Positions 1 to 10,400 of a stretch of DNA of 43,299 nt are shown one piece after another; position 1 is the stretch's first letter, and each line of letters begins with the position of its first letter. The translations under genes were made by a program, and so were the position numbers. Below the pieces are notes generated by a model. That model was not told the origin of the DNA, did no database searches, and saw only the letters and a list, made by a program, of their open reading frames with translations. This DNA is from Thermoplasmata archaeon (GTDB lineage Archaea > Thermoplasmatota > Poseidoniia > Poseidoniales > Thalassarchaeaceae): positions 1 to 43,299 of the forward strand of contig PBXQ01000056.1 in the NCBI GenBank assembly GCA_002727675.1. Reading direction: 5' to 3'.

Positions 1-116
1 CTTAATTGCTTTCAATACTAATTATTTTGAATCATCTTTTATACGTCCTCGGTTAAACCTTAAACGATGTACGCTAAGTCGTGTTAAGGAATAGGCTACG
101 GCCAGTGGTGATATAG

Positions 117-3100
117 ATGGCTTTAACACATAATCAATGGGCAGTCGTGGCGATTACCGTCACACTATGTTTGGCAGGAACTTACAGCATTGCTGGGAGC
201 ATAATGAGTACAGCAGTAGACTACGAAGATGCTGCAGATGATATATTAGAGGATGATGAAAATAACCTTAATGATGAAACTGTAGATTCTGATGAAGATG
301 GTTTGCGTGATCGTCTAGAAAGAAACACCTATGGTACTGACCCTTATGACGAAGATACTGATGGGGATGGAATGACTGATGGATATGAAGTTGAAGCCGG
401 ATTGAATCCATTAGATAGCGGGGACGCTGGAATTGAAGATATTATCACTGAAACTGAAACTGACAGCGGAGATGACAATTCAGGTACAGATGAAACTTGG
501 CCCGACCCTGACAACGGGCCTTTGGGCGACCCTGACAAAGATGGCCTAGTTAATATTGAAGAAATGGAGTTAGGAACCGACCCGCGACGTAACGATACTG
601 ATGGTGATGGATTAAATGACAAATGGGAATCTCTTTACACATTCAACATGGCAACACAATCTGGAGAATTGACTCTTTTTGACCCATTAGATGGTAATTG
701 GGACTGTGTGCTTCTAGACCCTGAATCAGTTGCTAATTTAGAAATTACAATGGGCTCTGAACTATGGGAACAACTTGCTAATTTCGCAGGCCAGCACTCA
801 TGTGACCAAGTTTTAGATTTTGATTCTGATACGCTTTCTAACTTTGCAGAAGAAAGTTATGGGACAAATCCTCTGTCAGAAGACAGTGATGGTGATTTGA
901 TTTCCGATGATGTAGAAGTAGCAATGGCACCAATAACATTGGAAATTGTTTGTGGTAAGCCCAAATTGAATGGGCCGACCAAAGATGGTCCATTTACTAC
1001 TTTACTAAATTCATTCCCAAGCACTTACGACCCACTCAATTGGTTCTTGGAGGACATGGATGGGGATGGCCGCAATAATGGACCCGGTGACTGGGATACA
1101 GATGGAGACCAAATGCCTGATGGGTTTGAGTACTGTTTTGATACATTACTAAACCCAGCTAACGCCTCAGATGCTTTTGGCGATTATGATGAAGATGGAT
1201 TGAATAATCGTGCAGAATATGATGTTGCTCGTGTTTGGGGCGCATCAAATTTCACTAGCCCATTGCTTGCCGACACTGATGAAGATGGAATGCCCGATGG
1301 ATGGGAATCAGACAATGGAATTAATCCAGTTGATGGAGGAAACGCCTATGAAGATCCAGACTTAGATGGCTGGGATGTTGATGGAAATGGCAAAGTTGTT
1401 TATGGAGACCTAGTTGGAATTGCCAAGGTATTCTCAATTGAAGTTGAATTGATGGATTTCGTTGAACAAAATCAGACCGTCGCATATGCAAGAATTTCAC
1501 AATCAGGAGGTAACGGATACAACAATGTACCACTTAAATCGCCTTGTGCTGGTTATGTTTATTCAATACCAGCTTTGACTCTAAAAGATGGACCAGATGC
1601 AGATAATGAGGTCACTAGCAGAAATTATGTTTGGATGGAAATTGTTGAAGAGGACGAAATGTTCACCAATTTAATGGAGTATCAAGCAAGAGATCGTGAC
1701 CTTGATGGGATTATTGATGGCAGATCTACTGATCCATTGAATCCTGATACTGATAGTGATGGACTCAAAGATGGAATCGAAGTGATGGGCTGGAATATAT
1801 TGGTTGTCAGCAAGGGTGTTCACGATATTCATGTTACATCCGACCCCGGAGATGTTGATACTGATGATGATGGATTAACTGACTGGAGAGAATTTGCTGA
1901 GACTTATACAAACGCATCTAACAAAGATACTGATAGTGATGGGTTAGAAGATTATGTAGAATCGGTCGATGGCTTCCAATGGCAAGGCGAACCATATTTC
2001 ACAAATGCAAGTATGTTTGATACAGATATTGATGGTTTAGAAGATGGGGAAGAAGTAATTTTAGGATTAGATAATTATGTCACTAATGCTAATGATTCGG
2101 ATTCAGATGACGATGGTTTGAAAGATGGGAATGAGGTTTTGTATATCCCAAGGCCATGGCAAGAAGCTACTAACCCATTAGTTAATGATACAGACCAAGA
2201 TGGAATGTTAGACGGTTGGGAGATGCAAGTTGAATCAACCATGGATAATACCAATTCTCATAGTTTATGGATTACTACTTCAAACTGGCAACCTCCAGGC
2301 TGTTCAGAACAATCCTGTGCAAGAGGACCGGGCGGTTGGTTGTGGAACAATTGGATTCAAGGATTTTCATCAGGATTAGACATGAATAACGATGGTGAAG
2401 GAGACCCCAAGTATTTCCTTTGGGAAATGAACCTTACCGGTTTTTCCATACCGTCATCTGGTGGGCGCTGGGCTCTTAATCCAGCATTAGGTTCGCTAGA
2501 AGATTCAGATTATGACATTGATAATGACACGCTTCTAAATGACTTGGAAGGGCCTGACCGGTGGAATACTAATCCCGTAAATAACGATACTGACGGCGAC
2601 CGTTTGCCCGATGGCTGGGAAGTGAAATATAGCGCACAAGCAATTTCAGAAGGACTTGTAGATAATCTAACCCTAGAAAATTTAGGTGCTAGGGGTCCAA
2701 TGGATCCTGCCCTAGAAGACAGTGATTTAGATGGCATTCCAGATGGGGAAGAAGATTTCGACAGGGATGGCTTGAACCGTACAGCTGAATTGAACCGGTT
2801 TTGTCCCGATTGGAATGATCCTACGGCATTTAACTGTCATATTGATCCTAATGACCCACAAGGCGCCAAATTTTACAATGATTTAGAAAATTATACCAAT
2901 TATGAAGAAATGTTAAACAGAACTAACCCCGTTTTGAATGACACTGATGGAGATAGTTTAGACGATGGGCCCGAGGTATACTATATGGATTCAGACGGAG
3001 ATAGTATGTTCGATGGTTGGGAATATTATTTCAGATTTGATCCATTTGATGGCGGTGATGCTAATTTGGATTCTGATAATGACACCTTTTCTAATAAATG

Positions 3101-3179
3101 TGAGCATAAATGGCATACCAACCCTAAGCAAGGTAACAGTTACCCTGGACAGGGTCAACTCTGTGATCAATTTGCATAA
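117..3179 (+). CDS. Secreted or membrane-tethered thrombospondin type 3 (TSP3) calcium-binding repeat protein
   Basis: 1020-aa ORF; N-terminal hydrophobic segment (WAVVAITVTLCLAGTYSIAG); about 25 DxDxDGxxDG/N motifs, e.g. DTDGDGMTDGYEVEAGLNP, DTDEDGMPDGWESDNGINP. Confidence 0.85.
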   Translation: MALTHNQWAVVAITVTLCLAGTYSIAGSIMSTAVDYEDAADDILEDDENNLNDETVDSDEDGLRDRLERNTYGTDPYDEDTDGDGMTDGYEVEAGLNPLDSGDAGIEDIITETETDSGDDNSGTDETWPDPDNGPLGDPDKDGLVNIEEMELGTDPRRNDTDGDGLNDKWESLYTFNMATQSGELTLFDPLDGNWDCVLLDPESVANLEITMGSELWEQLANFAGQHSCDQVLDFDSDTLSNFAEESYGTNPLSEDSDGDLISDDVEVAMAPITLEIVCGKPKLNGPTKDGPFTTLLNSFPSTYDPLNWFLEDMDGDGRNNGPGDWDTDGDQMPDGFEYCFDTLLNPANASDAFGDYDEDGLNNRAEYDVARVWGASNFTSPLLADTDEDGMPDGWESDNGINPVDGGNAYEDPDLDGWDVDGNGKVVYGDLVGIAKVFSIEVELMDFVEQNQTVAYARISQSGGNGYNNVPLKSPCAGYVYSIPALTLKDGPDADNEVTSRNYVWMEIVEEDEMFTNLMEYQARDRDLDGIIDGRSTDPLNPDTDSDGLKDGIEVMGWNILVVSKGVHDIHVTSDPGDVDTDDDGLTDWREFAETYTNASNKDTDSDGLEDYVESVDGFQWQGEPYFTNASMFDTDIDGLEDGEEVILGLDNYVTNANDSDSDDDGLKDGNEVLYIPRPWQEATNPLVNDTDQDGMLDGWEMQVESTMDNTNSHSLWITTSNWQPPGCSEQSCARGPGGWLWNNWIQGFSSGLDMNNDGEGDPKYFLWEMNLTGFSIPSSGGRWALNPALGSLEDSDYDIDNDTLLNDLEGPDRWNTNPVNNDTDGDRLPDGWEVKYSAQAISEGLVDNLTLENLGARGPMDPALEDSDLDGIPDGEEDFDRDGLNRTAELNRFCPDWNDPTAFNCHIDPNDPQGAKFYNDLENYTNYEEMLNRTNPVLNDTDGDSLDDGPEVYYMDSDGDSMFDGWEYYFRFDPFDGGDANLDSDNDTFSNKCEHKWHTNPKQGNSYPGQGQLCDQFA

Positions 3180-3271
3180 TGCATTTGGCTTTACCAATTA
3201 AGGCTGAATTTGATGGTATAAGTAGTCAATTAATGCTAGGCTTGAAAGATAAGAAGTGCTTGATACAATAT

Positions 3272-4915
3272 ATGCGAGGCAAATTCCTAGTGTTAACATT
3301 AGTAATTGCCACACTTATATCACCATTTAATTCACTCACCACCATATCCCCATTAGATAAAAAATCATACTCTGATACAACTAATACTGAAATGCAACTA
3401 AATATTGACATTTCACATGGAATTACTTTATACCAAAATTTTACTTTTAATGGAACTTTATCTGATGATAAATTCCCTAATCAACTATATTTTGAAATCC
3501 TTTTAGAAGGAGAATTAATGTATCAAGAATCATTAATTGAAAATACTATCATGAATAATCATGACCAAATAACTGGAATTAAATCGTGGGATTTTTATGC
3601 AAATATTAGCAATATTGGGATTACTTGCTCTTGCTTGTTAAGCATGATAGCTATTGATGATTACCAGCAATTAACTAAAGTAGATACTCTAATTTTCCTC
3701 CAAAATAATAATACTAATCAGCATATTCAAGATTTATCTAAGCAAACAAATATCATAATAAATAGCCCTGAATCAAATATTAATTGGCGTGGGAATCTAA
3801 ATGTCAGTGGATTCACAATTAGTCAAGATGGTACTCATACAATGGTAGAATGGGCAATAATAAAAACTAATCAAGCAAACCATTTCTGTTCTAGAGGATA
3901 TTTATCAAATCATTTTATCGTTGATGATTGGAATGACTATTCAATTTCAAGAAATTCCAACCATTTCACTGCTCAAATTGATACAATTAGTTTAGATGAT
4001 GGGTGGTGGTTAATTGCTGCTAGAAGTAATAGCGATAGTATGAATTATTCACCAATTAGTTGTACTACAGTAGCACTACATAATAAAAAACCAATTGCAC
4101 ATTTAAGTGGGACGTCTGAATTAAATGAATCGGAAATCGCCCGTTTTGATGCCTCTAATTCAGATGACCCGTTTTGGGGGAAAGACGGGCTAAGGTTTAC
4201 ATTCATAATTAAAAAAGAAGGTGATAGCTCACCTCCTCAAATAAATGATTTGGGAACAAATAGAAGTTGGAATTGGTATGCTAATTATTCTGGAATTTAC
4301 GACATAATGGTACTTGTTACTGATTCTTCTGGACTTTCTAATAGTACAAACATGACCCTTGTTGTCAACAACATAGCGCCTATCGCGATTGCAAGTATAG
4401 AAGGAATAATATTTACTGATGAAAATGTAATTAGGCTACCATACTCAGATTTTTGGGAAATAGATGCTAGTCAATCAATAGATACTGAAAATGACCGAAA
4501 TGGGCTATCTTTTATTTGGTTCATAGATGGTAATCCAGTATCCCTAGGCGAGAAACAAATATTGAGATTAGAATTACTTAAAGACACTGATAAACAACAT
4601 CTATTGACGTTAAGCGTCACAGATGATGATGGGCATTCCGATCATACTGAAGTATTCATTGGTATTGAAAATACTAAATCAGACCCCTTAATGGTTGAAA
4701 CAAAATCATTTACTGAAAAAATTATACATTCAGTAGGCGGAGAATTGAACATGATGTTGATATTTATGTTTATATTAGTTTCAATATCATTCATCACATT
4801 AACTATCACCAAATCTGATAAGTCTAGCGACATACCAAAATGGGTATCAAGAAAAAACAACTCAAATGATAAAGATGAAGATAAATCTCATTTTATTGAT
4901 GAAGAAATGGACTGA
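3272..4915 (+). CDS. PKD/Ig-like domain exoprotein with C-terminal TM anchor
   Basis: Likely start at 3272 (MRGKFLVLTLVIATLISP signal peptide) rather than 3179; PKD-like stretches (ARFDASNSDDPFWGKDGLRFTF; DASQSIDTENDRNGLSFIW); TM near C-terminus (MMLIFMFILVSISFITLTI) followed by a charged tail. Confidence 0.7.
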   Translation: MRGKFLVLTLVIATLISPFNSLTTISPLDKKSYSDTTNTEMQLNIDISHGITLYQNFTFNGTLSDDKFPNQLYFEILLEGELMYQESLIENTIMNNHDQITGIKSWDFYANISNIGITCSCLLSMIAIDDYQQLTKVDTLIFLQNNNTNQHIQDLSKQTNIIINSPESNINWRGNLNVSGFTISQDGTHTMVEWAIIKTNQANHFCSRGYLSNHFIVDDWNDYSISRNSNHFTAQIDTISLDDGWWLIAARSNSDSMNYSPISCTTVALHNKKPIAHLSGTSELNESEIARFDASNSDDPFWGKDGLRFTFIIKKEGDSSPPQINDLGTNRSWNWYANYSGIYDIMVLVTDSSGLSNSTNMTLVVNNIAPIAIASIEGIIFTDENVIRLPYSDFWEIDASQSIDTENDRNGLSFIWFIDGNPVSLGEKQILRLELLKDTDKQHLLTLSVTDDDGHSDHTEVFIGIENTKSDPLMVETKSFTEKIIHSVGGELNMMLIFMFILVSISFITLTITKSDKSSDIPKWVSRKNNSNDKDEDKSHFIDEEMD

Positions 4916-4948
4916 ATGATAAATAAGTAGCCTGTTTGACGCAGGTCT

Positions 4949-6295
4949 ATGTTTGAAGGGGGTGGCGACAAGCATAGGGATTCTTCTTCAATGATTACGA
5001 ATGAAGAGTACTGCCATCGTCAATCAGCTTTTTTGGCTGATATCCCCTTAGATAACGTTGTTTTAATCCCAACGAATCCCGTAATGGTTAGGTCAAGAGA
5101 TACTAATTTTCCTTTCAGAGCTAACTCATACATTCTATATTTGTGTGGATGGAATGAACCAGAGGGATTATGGATGGCTCACCATAATGGAACCAAGTGG
5201 ATTACATCATTATTTGTCCAACCTAGAGATGAAAAGAAAGAAATCTGGGAAGGGCGACGAATTGGTGTAGAACAAGCATCCACACAATTCCCAGTAGATG
5301 AAGCATATTCGATTGATGATTTAGATGAAGTAATTAAGTCCTTACTATCAGATAGTAAAGGTATAAATTATATTCAAGGACTTAATTCTAATTTAGATGA
5401 ATTAGTAAAACAATCTGGATCTAAATATTCCGATCCAAGACCTGTATTAGATTCTTTAAGAATACTTAAGTCCCCACAAGAAATTGAAGTAATGAAAAAA
5501 TCCGCAGAAATAGCATCTCAAGCACATATTAATTCTATGAAAGCAGGCCACCCAAATGTTGGAGAATGGGAATTACAATCAGTAATAGAATCACATTTTG
5601 TTAATTGCAAGAGCACCTGGGCCTATCCATCAATTGTAGGAGGAGGTGAGAATGCTACAATATTGCATTACAAGTCCAATAACGAAGTCATAAATGATGG
5701 AGAATTGGTCCTAATTGATGCAGGTTGTGAAGTTTTAGGTTATGCTTCAGACATTACAAGAACATGGCCAGTAAATGGCACTTTTTCTCAACCACAAAGG
5801 GAAATTTACGAACTTGTACTTAAAGCACAATTAGCAGCAATTGAAGCATGTAAAGTAAATAATCATTGGAAATCAATGCATGAAGCAGCATCAATAGTTA
5901 TTGCACAGGGATTGATAGATCTGGGCATTTTACAATGCTCATTGAAAGATGCATTGGGAGATAATTTTGATGGGCAATACCGAAAATTCTTCATGCATGG
6001 TACTGGACACTTACTTGGACTGGACGTTCATGATGTAGGAGGAGGAAGACAAGGAGATGATTCACCAGGACCCTTACTACAACCAGGTATGGTTGTTACA
6101 GTAGAACCGGGGCTATACTTTGCATCATGGCGAAGTGATATTGATGTCCCAGACAGATACGCTGGCATTGGAATTAGAATAGAAGATGACATATTAATTA
6201 CTGATGATGGGCCTGTTAATTTATCCGAAAATTGTCCTAAATCTATCGAGATGATCGAAGCATTAGTTGGGTCAGGAGGTGGAAATCATGTCTAA
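4949..6295 (+). CDS. Xaa-Pro aminopeptidase (M24B family)
   Basis: AMP_N-like N-terminus; M24 metal-ligand motifs (LIDAGCEVLGYASDITRTWPVNG; FFMHGTGHLLGLDVHDVG; GMVVTVEPGLYF; GIGIRIEDDILIT). Start could be 4949 or 4991. Confidence 0.9.
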   Translation: MFEGGGDKHRDSSSMITNEEYCHRQSAFLADIPLDNVVLIPTNPVMVRSRDTNFPFRANSYILYLCGWNEPEGLWMAHHNGTKWITSLFVQPRDEKKEIWEGRRIGVEQASTQFPVDEAYSIDDLDEVIKSLLSDSKGINYIQGLNSNLDELVKQSGSKYSDPRPVLDSLRILKSPQEIEVMKKSAEIASQAHINSMKAGHPNVGEWELQSVIESHFVNCKSTWAYPSIVGGGENATILHYKSNNEVINDGELVLIDAGCEVLGYASDITRTWPVNGTFSQPQREIYELVLKAQLAAIEACKVNNHWKSMHEAASIVIAQGLIDLGILQCSLKDALGDNFDGQYRKFFMHGTGHLLGLDVHDVGGGRQGDDSPGPLLQPGMVVTVEPGLYFASWRSDIDVPDRYAGIGIRIEDDILITDDGPVNLSENCPKSIEMIEALVGSGGGNHV

Positions 6296-7460
6296 TTGGA
6301 GAGATATACTTACTCGGCAGATGCAAGATGATCCTCCTAGACTAACAATTGATGAAGCAATTATCCTATACAATGAATCCGATCTCAATCACTTACGCCA
6401 AGCGGCATTTAATAGAAAAAAACAAATTCACTCACCTGAACAAGTAACTTATCTGATTGATCGTAATATTAACTATGGCAATGCATGTACAATTAACTGT
6501 CAGTTTTGTTCTTTTTATGTGCCCCCTAATTCTGAAAATGCATATTTACAGACAAAAGAACAAATTAGCGCTAGAATTCGTGAATTGGAAGATATTGGTG
6601 GCTCACGGATTTTAATGCAAGGAGGTGTAGATCCAAACCTAGAGATTGAATGGTATGAAAACTTATTATCATATTTGCAAATTAATCACCCTAGTATTCA
6701 TTTAGATTGTTTTTCACCAATTGAAATTGAGGGTATAGCTGAAGTGTGTGGCATGAATACATTAGATGTGCTATCCCGTTTGAAAAATTCGGGTTTACAC
6801 GGCTTACCTGGTGGCGGGGCTGAAATGCTCGTTGATGACGTACGCCTAGATATTTCACCTAAAAAAGGTGGAGCTGGAAATTGGCTTAAAATCATGAGTG
6901 AAGCACATTCAATTGGATTAATCACTAGTGCTACAAACGTAATTGGATTTGGTGAAACAAATAAACAAAGAATTTTACATATGAATCAAATAAGAGAGCT
7001 TCAAGATAGTTCAATTAAACAAGGTTTACAAGGATTCACTTCTTTTATTTCTTGGACAGCACAATTAGAAAATAATTCATTTGGGAAAAAACACAAGGGT
7101 AAAATTTTGCCTATTCAACCCCCAGAATACTTGAGGCACGTGGCTATTTCAAGACTTTTTTTAGATAATATTGATCATATTCAAGCATCTTGGTTAACTA
7201 TGGGAATAGATATTGCACAATTAGCACTATTCGGAGGTGCTGATGATATAGGTTCAACCATGATGGAGGAAAATGTAGTTTCTGCAGCAGGAACTACTAA
7301 GGTACTTTGTACTGAAGAAGAATTGCAATACGCCATTACTAAAGCTGGATTTAAACCCAAAAGAAGAGACTCTGAATACAACCTACTTGAAACTCCTAAA
7401 TTAGTCATAGAAGCGCATCAATATATTTCACCACCAATGATTCAATATAATGTTCTATAG
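6288..7460 (+). CDS. mqnC: Radical SAM enzyme of the MqnC (cyclic dehypoxanthinyl futalosine synthase) type
   Basis: CTINCQFC (CX3CX2C) cluster motif; MqnC-like LMQGGVDPNLEIEWYENLL, GLPGGGAEMLVDDVRLDISPKK, QASWLTMGIDIAQLALFGGADDIGSTMMEENVVSAAG. GGAGGT precedes the ATG at 6288, overlapping the upstream gene. Confidence 0.8.
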   Translation: MSNWRDILTRQMQDDPPRLTIDEAIILYNESDLNHLRQAAFNRKKQIHSPEQVTYLIDRNINYGNACTINCQFCSFYVPPNSENAYLQTKEQISARIRELEDIGGSRILMQGGVDPNLEIEWYENLLSYLQINHPSIHLDCFSPIEIEGIAEVCGMNTLDVLSRLKNSGLHGLPGGGAEMLVDDVRLDISPKKGGAGNWLKIMSEAHSIGLITSATNVIGFGETNKQRILHMNQIRELQDSSIKQGLQGFTSFISWTAQLENNSFGKKHKGKILPIQPPEYLRHVAISRLFLDNIDHIQASWLTMGIDIAQLALFGGADDIGSTMMEENVVSAAGTTKVLCTEEELQYAITKAGFKPKRRDSEYNLLETPKLVIEAHQYISPPMIQYNVL

Positions 7461-7470
7461 CAACTTATTA

Positions 7471-10400
7471 TCAATCATCTATTGAAGATAAGAAGTAATC
7501 ATCCCTCAACCAAGCCTCAATTTGAGGGGATAAAATAATCTCACCATTAGAATCATTTTGTAATGGTGAATAAGGCTCATGTGTAAACATCTGGATACTG
7601 ATGTTAATGTTACTAATATTTGTATAATATACAATGTAAGAAGTGACTCTAATGTCTTGATTAGTACCGCTACTTTGCTCGTTTTGAGGGATGTAGTTTA
7701 CACCATCGTAAAGTCCCTGATATTGCATCAAATTAGAGCCGCCTGACCAGTCAACCCAATTTGTTATATCCCAAACCCATGGTTTAGTATCTTGGCCAGC
7801 GCACCATCCTGCGCGACCATATGGCCAAGAACCCTTTTGGTTAGCTACAGTCCCCGCATGAGTTTCCTTTGCGCAACCCTCACGATCACTACTTACAGTA
7901 CTATTACCAGCCATAGGGTGATCTTCCTGTGTAACAAAACCATTCATAGAAAAACGATGCTCATGATTGCAGAACTCAGCACAATTAGCATCATCCTTAC
8001 CAAAACCATGACCTGTCACAACAGATGAAATAACAACCTTGTCGGTACCTGATGGAATTGACAAGTTATGGATTCTCTTATACTGTGACTGATTATTGTA
8101 TTCTCCGCGGAAAGTCCCTCCGCTAAATGCATATTCGGCAGAAGTTGGTCGTAACCCATCATCATCCCATGTGGAAAGATAAACAGAGATATTCAGCCAA
8201 CCACCATTTGCACCACCATAACGGAACTCCTGTAACCCACCACCCTGTACCATGAACAGATAGGTGCTTATGTCAGTAAGCCAACGACCCTCCCTGCCAT
8301 ATGTAGTAATATAACGAACAAACTCATCACCACAAGTTGAGTGGTTACCTACCTCTTGACAGATATTCAATCGCTGATCATAATCCCATTCATGACAACC
8401 ACCCCAAGTACCGTCACTTTTCTGATACCTATCTCTCCTCTCACTACATCCATGGTGCATGTAAACCTCCATAGTATTGAATGACAACATGGTTGTTGAA
8501 TTTGGAAAAGTTCCGTTTGCAAATGATTTATGTCCAGACCCCCAGCCACCTGAATGCCTCTGTGATTGCCATAAATCTACTACAGTAATAGCAGAATCAT
8601 GCTTACGCATTTCAACAGGATACTCGGCATTCCACATTTGTGGCTCCTTAGCTAAGTAATCAAAACGGTATTCCGGTTCAGAAGACCACGACCTAGCCCA
8701 ATTATACAACGAACCTATTTCCCTCCATTGTTGGAATCGGTCTATACCATAGTAAAATTGACTCCATGAGGAAATTACAGAACCTAATCCACCACCAATA
8801 GAACCTGCTTGCTGATAAACAAAATGAACATTATCGTCAACCCATAATTTGCCTTCTTCGTTTTGGGTATTACGGTATGAATTTACTCTATTGGCCATTG
8901 CATCAACATCTGACTGCCAATCACTATCATATGAACCAAAGAATATATGGCAATTTTCAGGTACTTCAGACAACAATGTTCCAACATTCTGATTCCATAT
9001 ACTGCTCATGTATGAACTAGAACTCTGCAAGAATATGAATAGATAGGTACTATTTCCATCCCATTGGATTGAAAAACGCCAATTCCCATCAAATTTAGTA
9101 TTGAATGAAAAATCTGAAGCCTTGCCAAAACGGGAATTAGAATATGATCCTGTGCTCCAACTTACTGGGTGCTGGATAACGGCACATCCATCAACATCTA
9201 CAGACCACCTATTAGGTGAATTAGGACATACATCGACATTAGCATAAACCCCATCACCATCTAAGTCAGCACAACCTTGCTCATTGACTAATAGCCCAGT
9301 GGGGGTGCCTTCACATTGGTCAACATCATCCATCACCCCATCATTATCTGAATCCCATTCATACTCAGCACATCCAAATTCATTAACAGAAAAACCTATG
9401 ATTGTTTCCGGGCAGGTGTCATTAGAATCTAATACTGAATCATTATCATCATCTAAATCTTCATCAGAATCCCTACAACCGTCTGAATCCCTGTCATTAA
9501 TTGAACTTGGAAACCAGCCAATTACCCCCTTAGGACACAAATCATTAACATCTTGAATGCCATCATTATCATCATCTAAATCAAAATCACTGTCCCTACA
9601 ACCATCCCGATCATAATCTGAAACAAATGATGATGTCCACCCATAAGGTGAATCAAGGCAGTCATCATCTAGATCAATTACACCATCACCATCATCATCA
9701 TCATCCTCAGAATCATCTCTACATCCATCGCCATCTTTATCATTAATAGGATTAGAAAACCAACCTAATTCTCCCTTTTCACAATTATCATCTATATCTT
9801 GAACACCATCATTATCATCGTCATTGTCCTCAGTAGCATCTTTGCATCCATCAGAATCATAATCCATGGTAGGCAGACGAATAGAATCACCATTAGGACA
9901 TGAATCAAAATCATCAGGTATTCCGTCATCATCAGCATCAGCGACTAACTCATCTAGTATATTCCCTGAGACATTTGTACTAACAACAGAAAGAGTATAG
10001 AGGCCACAATTTGCAATTACAAGTGCTGAGAAATTTTGTTCAGGTGTTAGAATAATGTGGAAAGAACCAGAATTTGAATCAAAAAATATCATATCTGATG
10101 AAAAATTAATTCTTGCCGTATTATTTCCAATAACATTGTCTCCCCAAATTATGCCACCATTTAATGAGCATGATTCGATGAAATTATGTTCTAATTGGCC
10201 CGTAATCTGGACTTCATCGCCACTTTCAAACCAAATCTGTTTACGCCAAATTGTTAATGTAGCATCATCTTCATCAGGCAGTAATATTGTAAATTCTTTA
10301 GTTAAAGACTCTGATTGTTTTTCAGCTTTATCTAATGCAGTCACAGTCACAGAATAATTACCTGGCTCAAGGTCTTCAATTATGAATTCCCAATATCCTT

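Noticed and set aside
344-622. Minus-strand ORFs rich in Ser/Pro within the TSP3 genes (also 2510-2737 and, on the plus strand, 9284-9556)
   Set aside because: Antisense shadows of Asp-rich repeat coding sequence, no independent motif
9200-9960. Repetitive CATCATC-rich DNA as possible satellite or CRISPR-like array
   Set aside because: It encodes the TSP3 Asp repeats in frame; repeats are degenerate and have no uniform spacers
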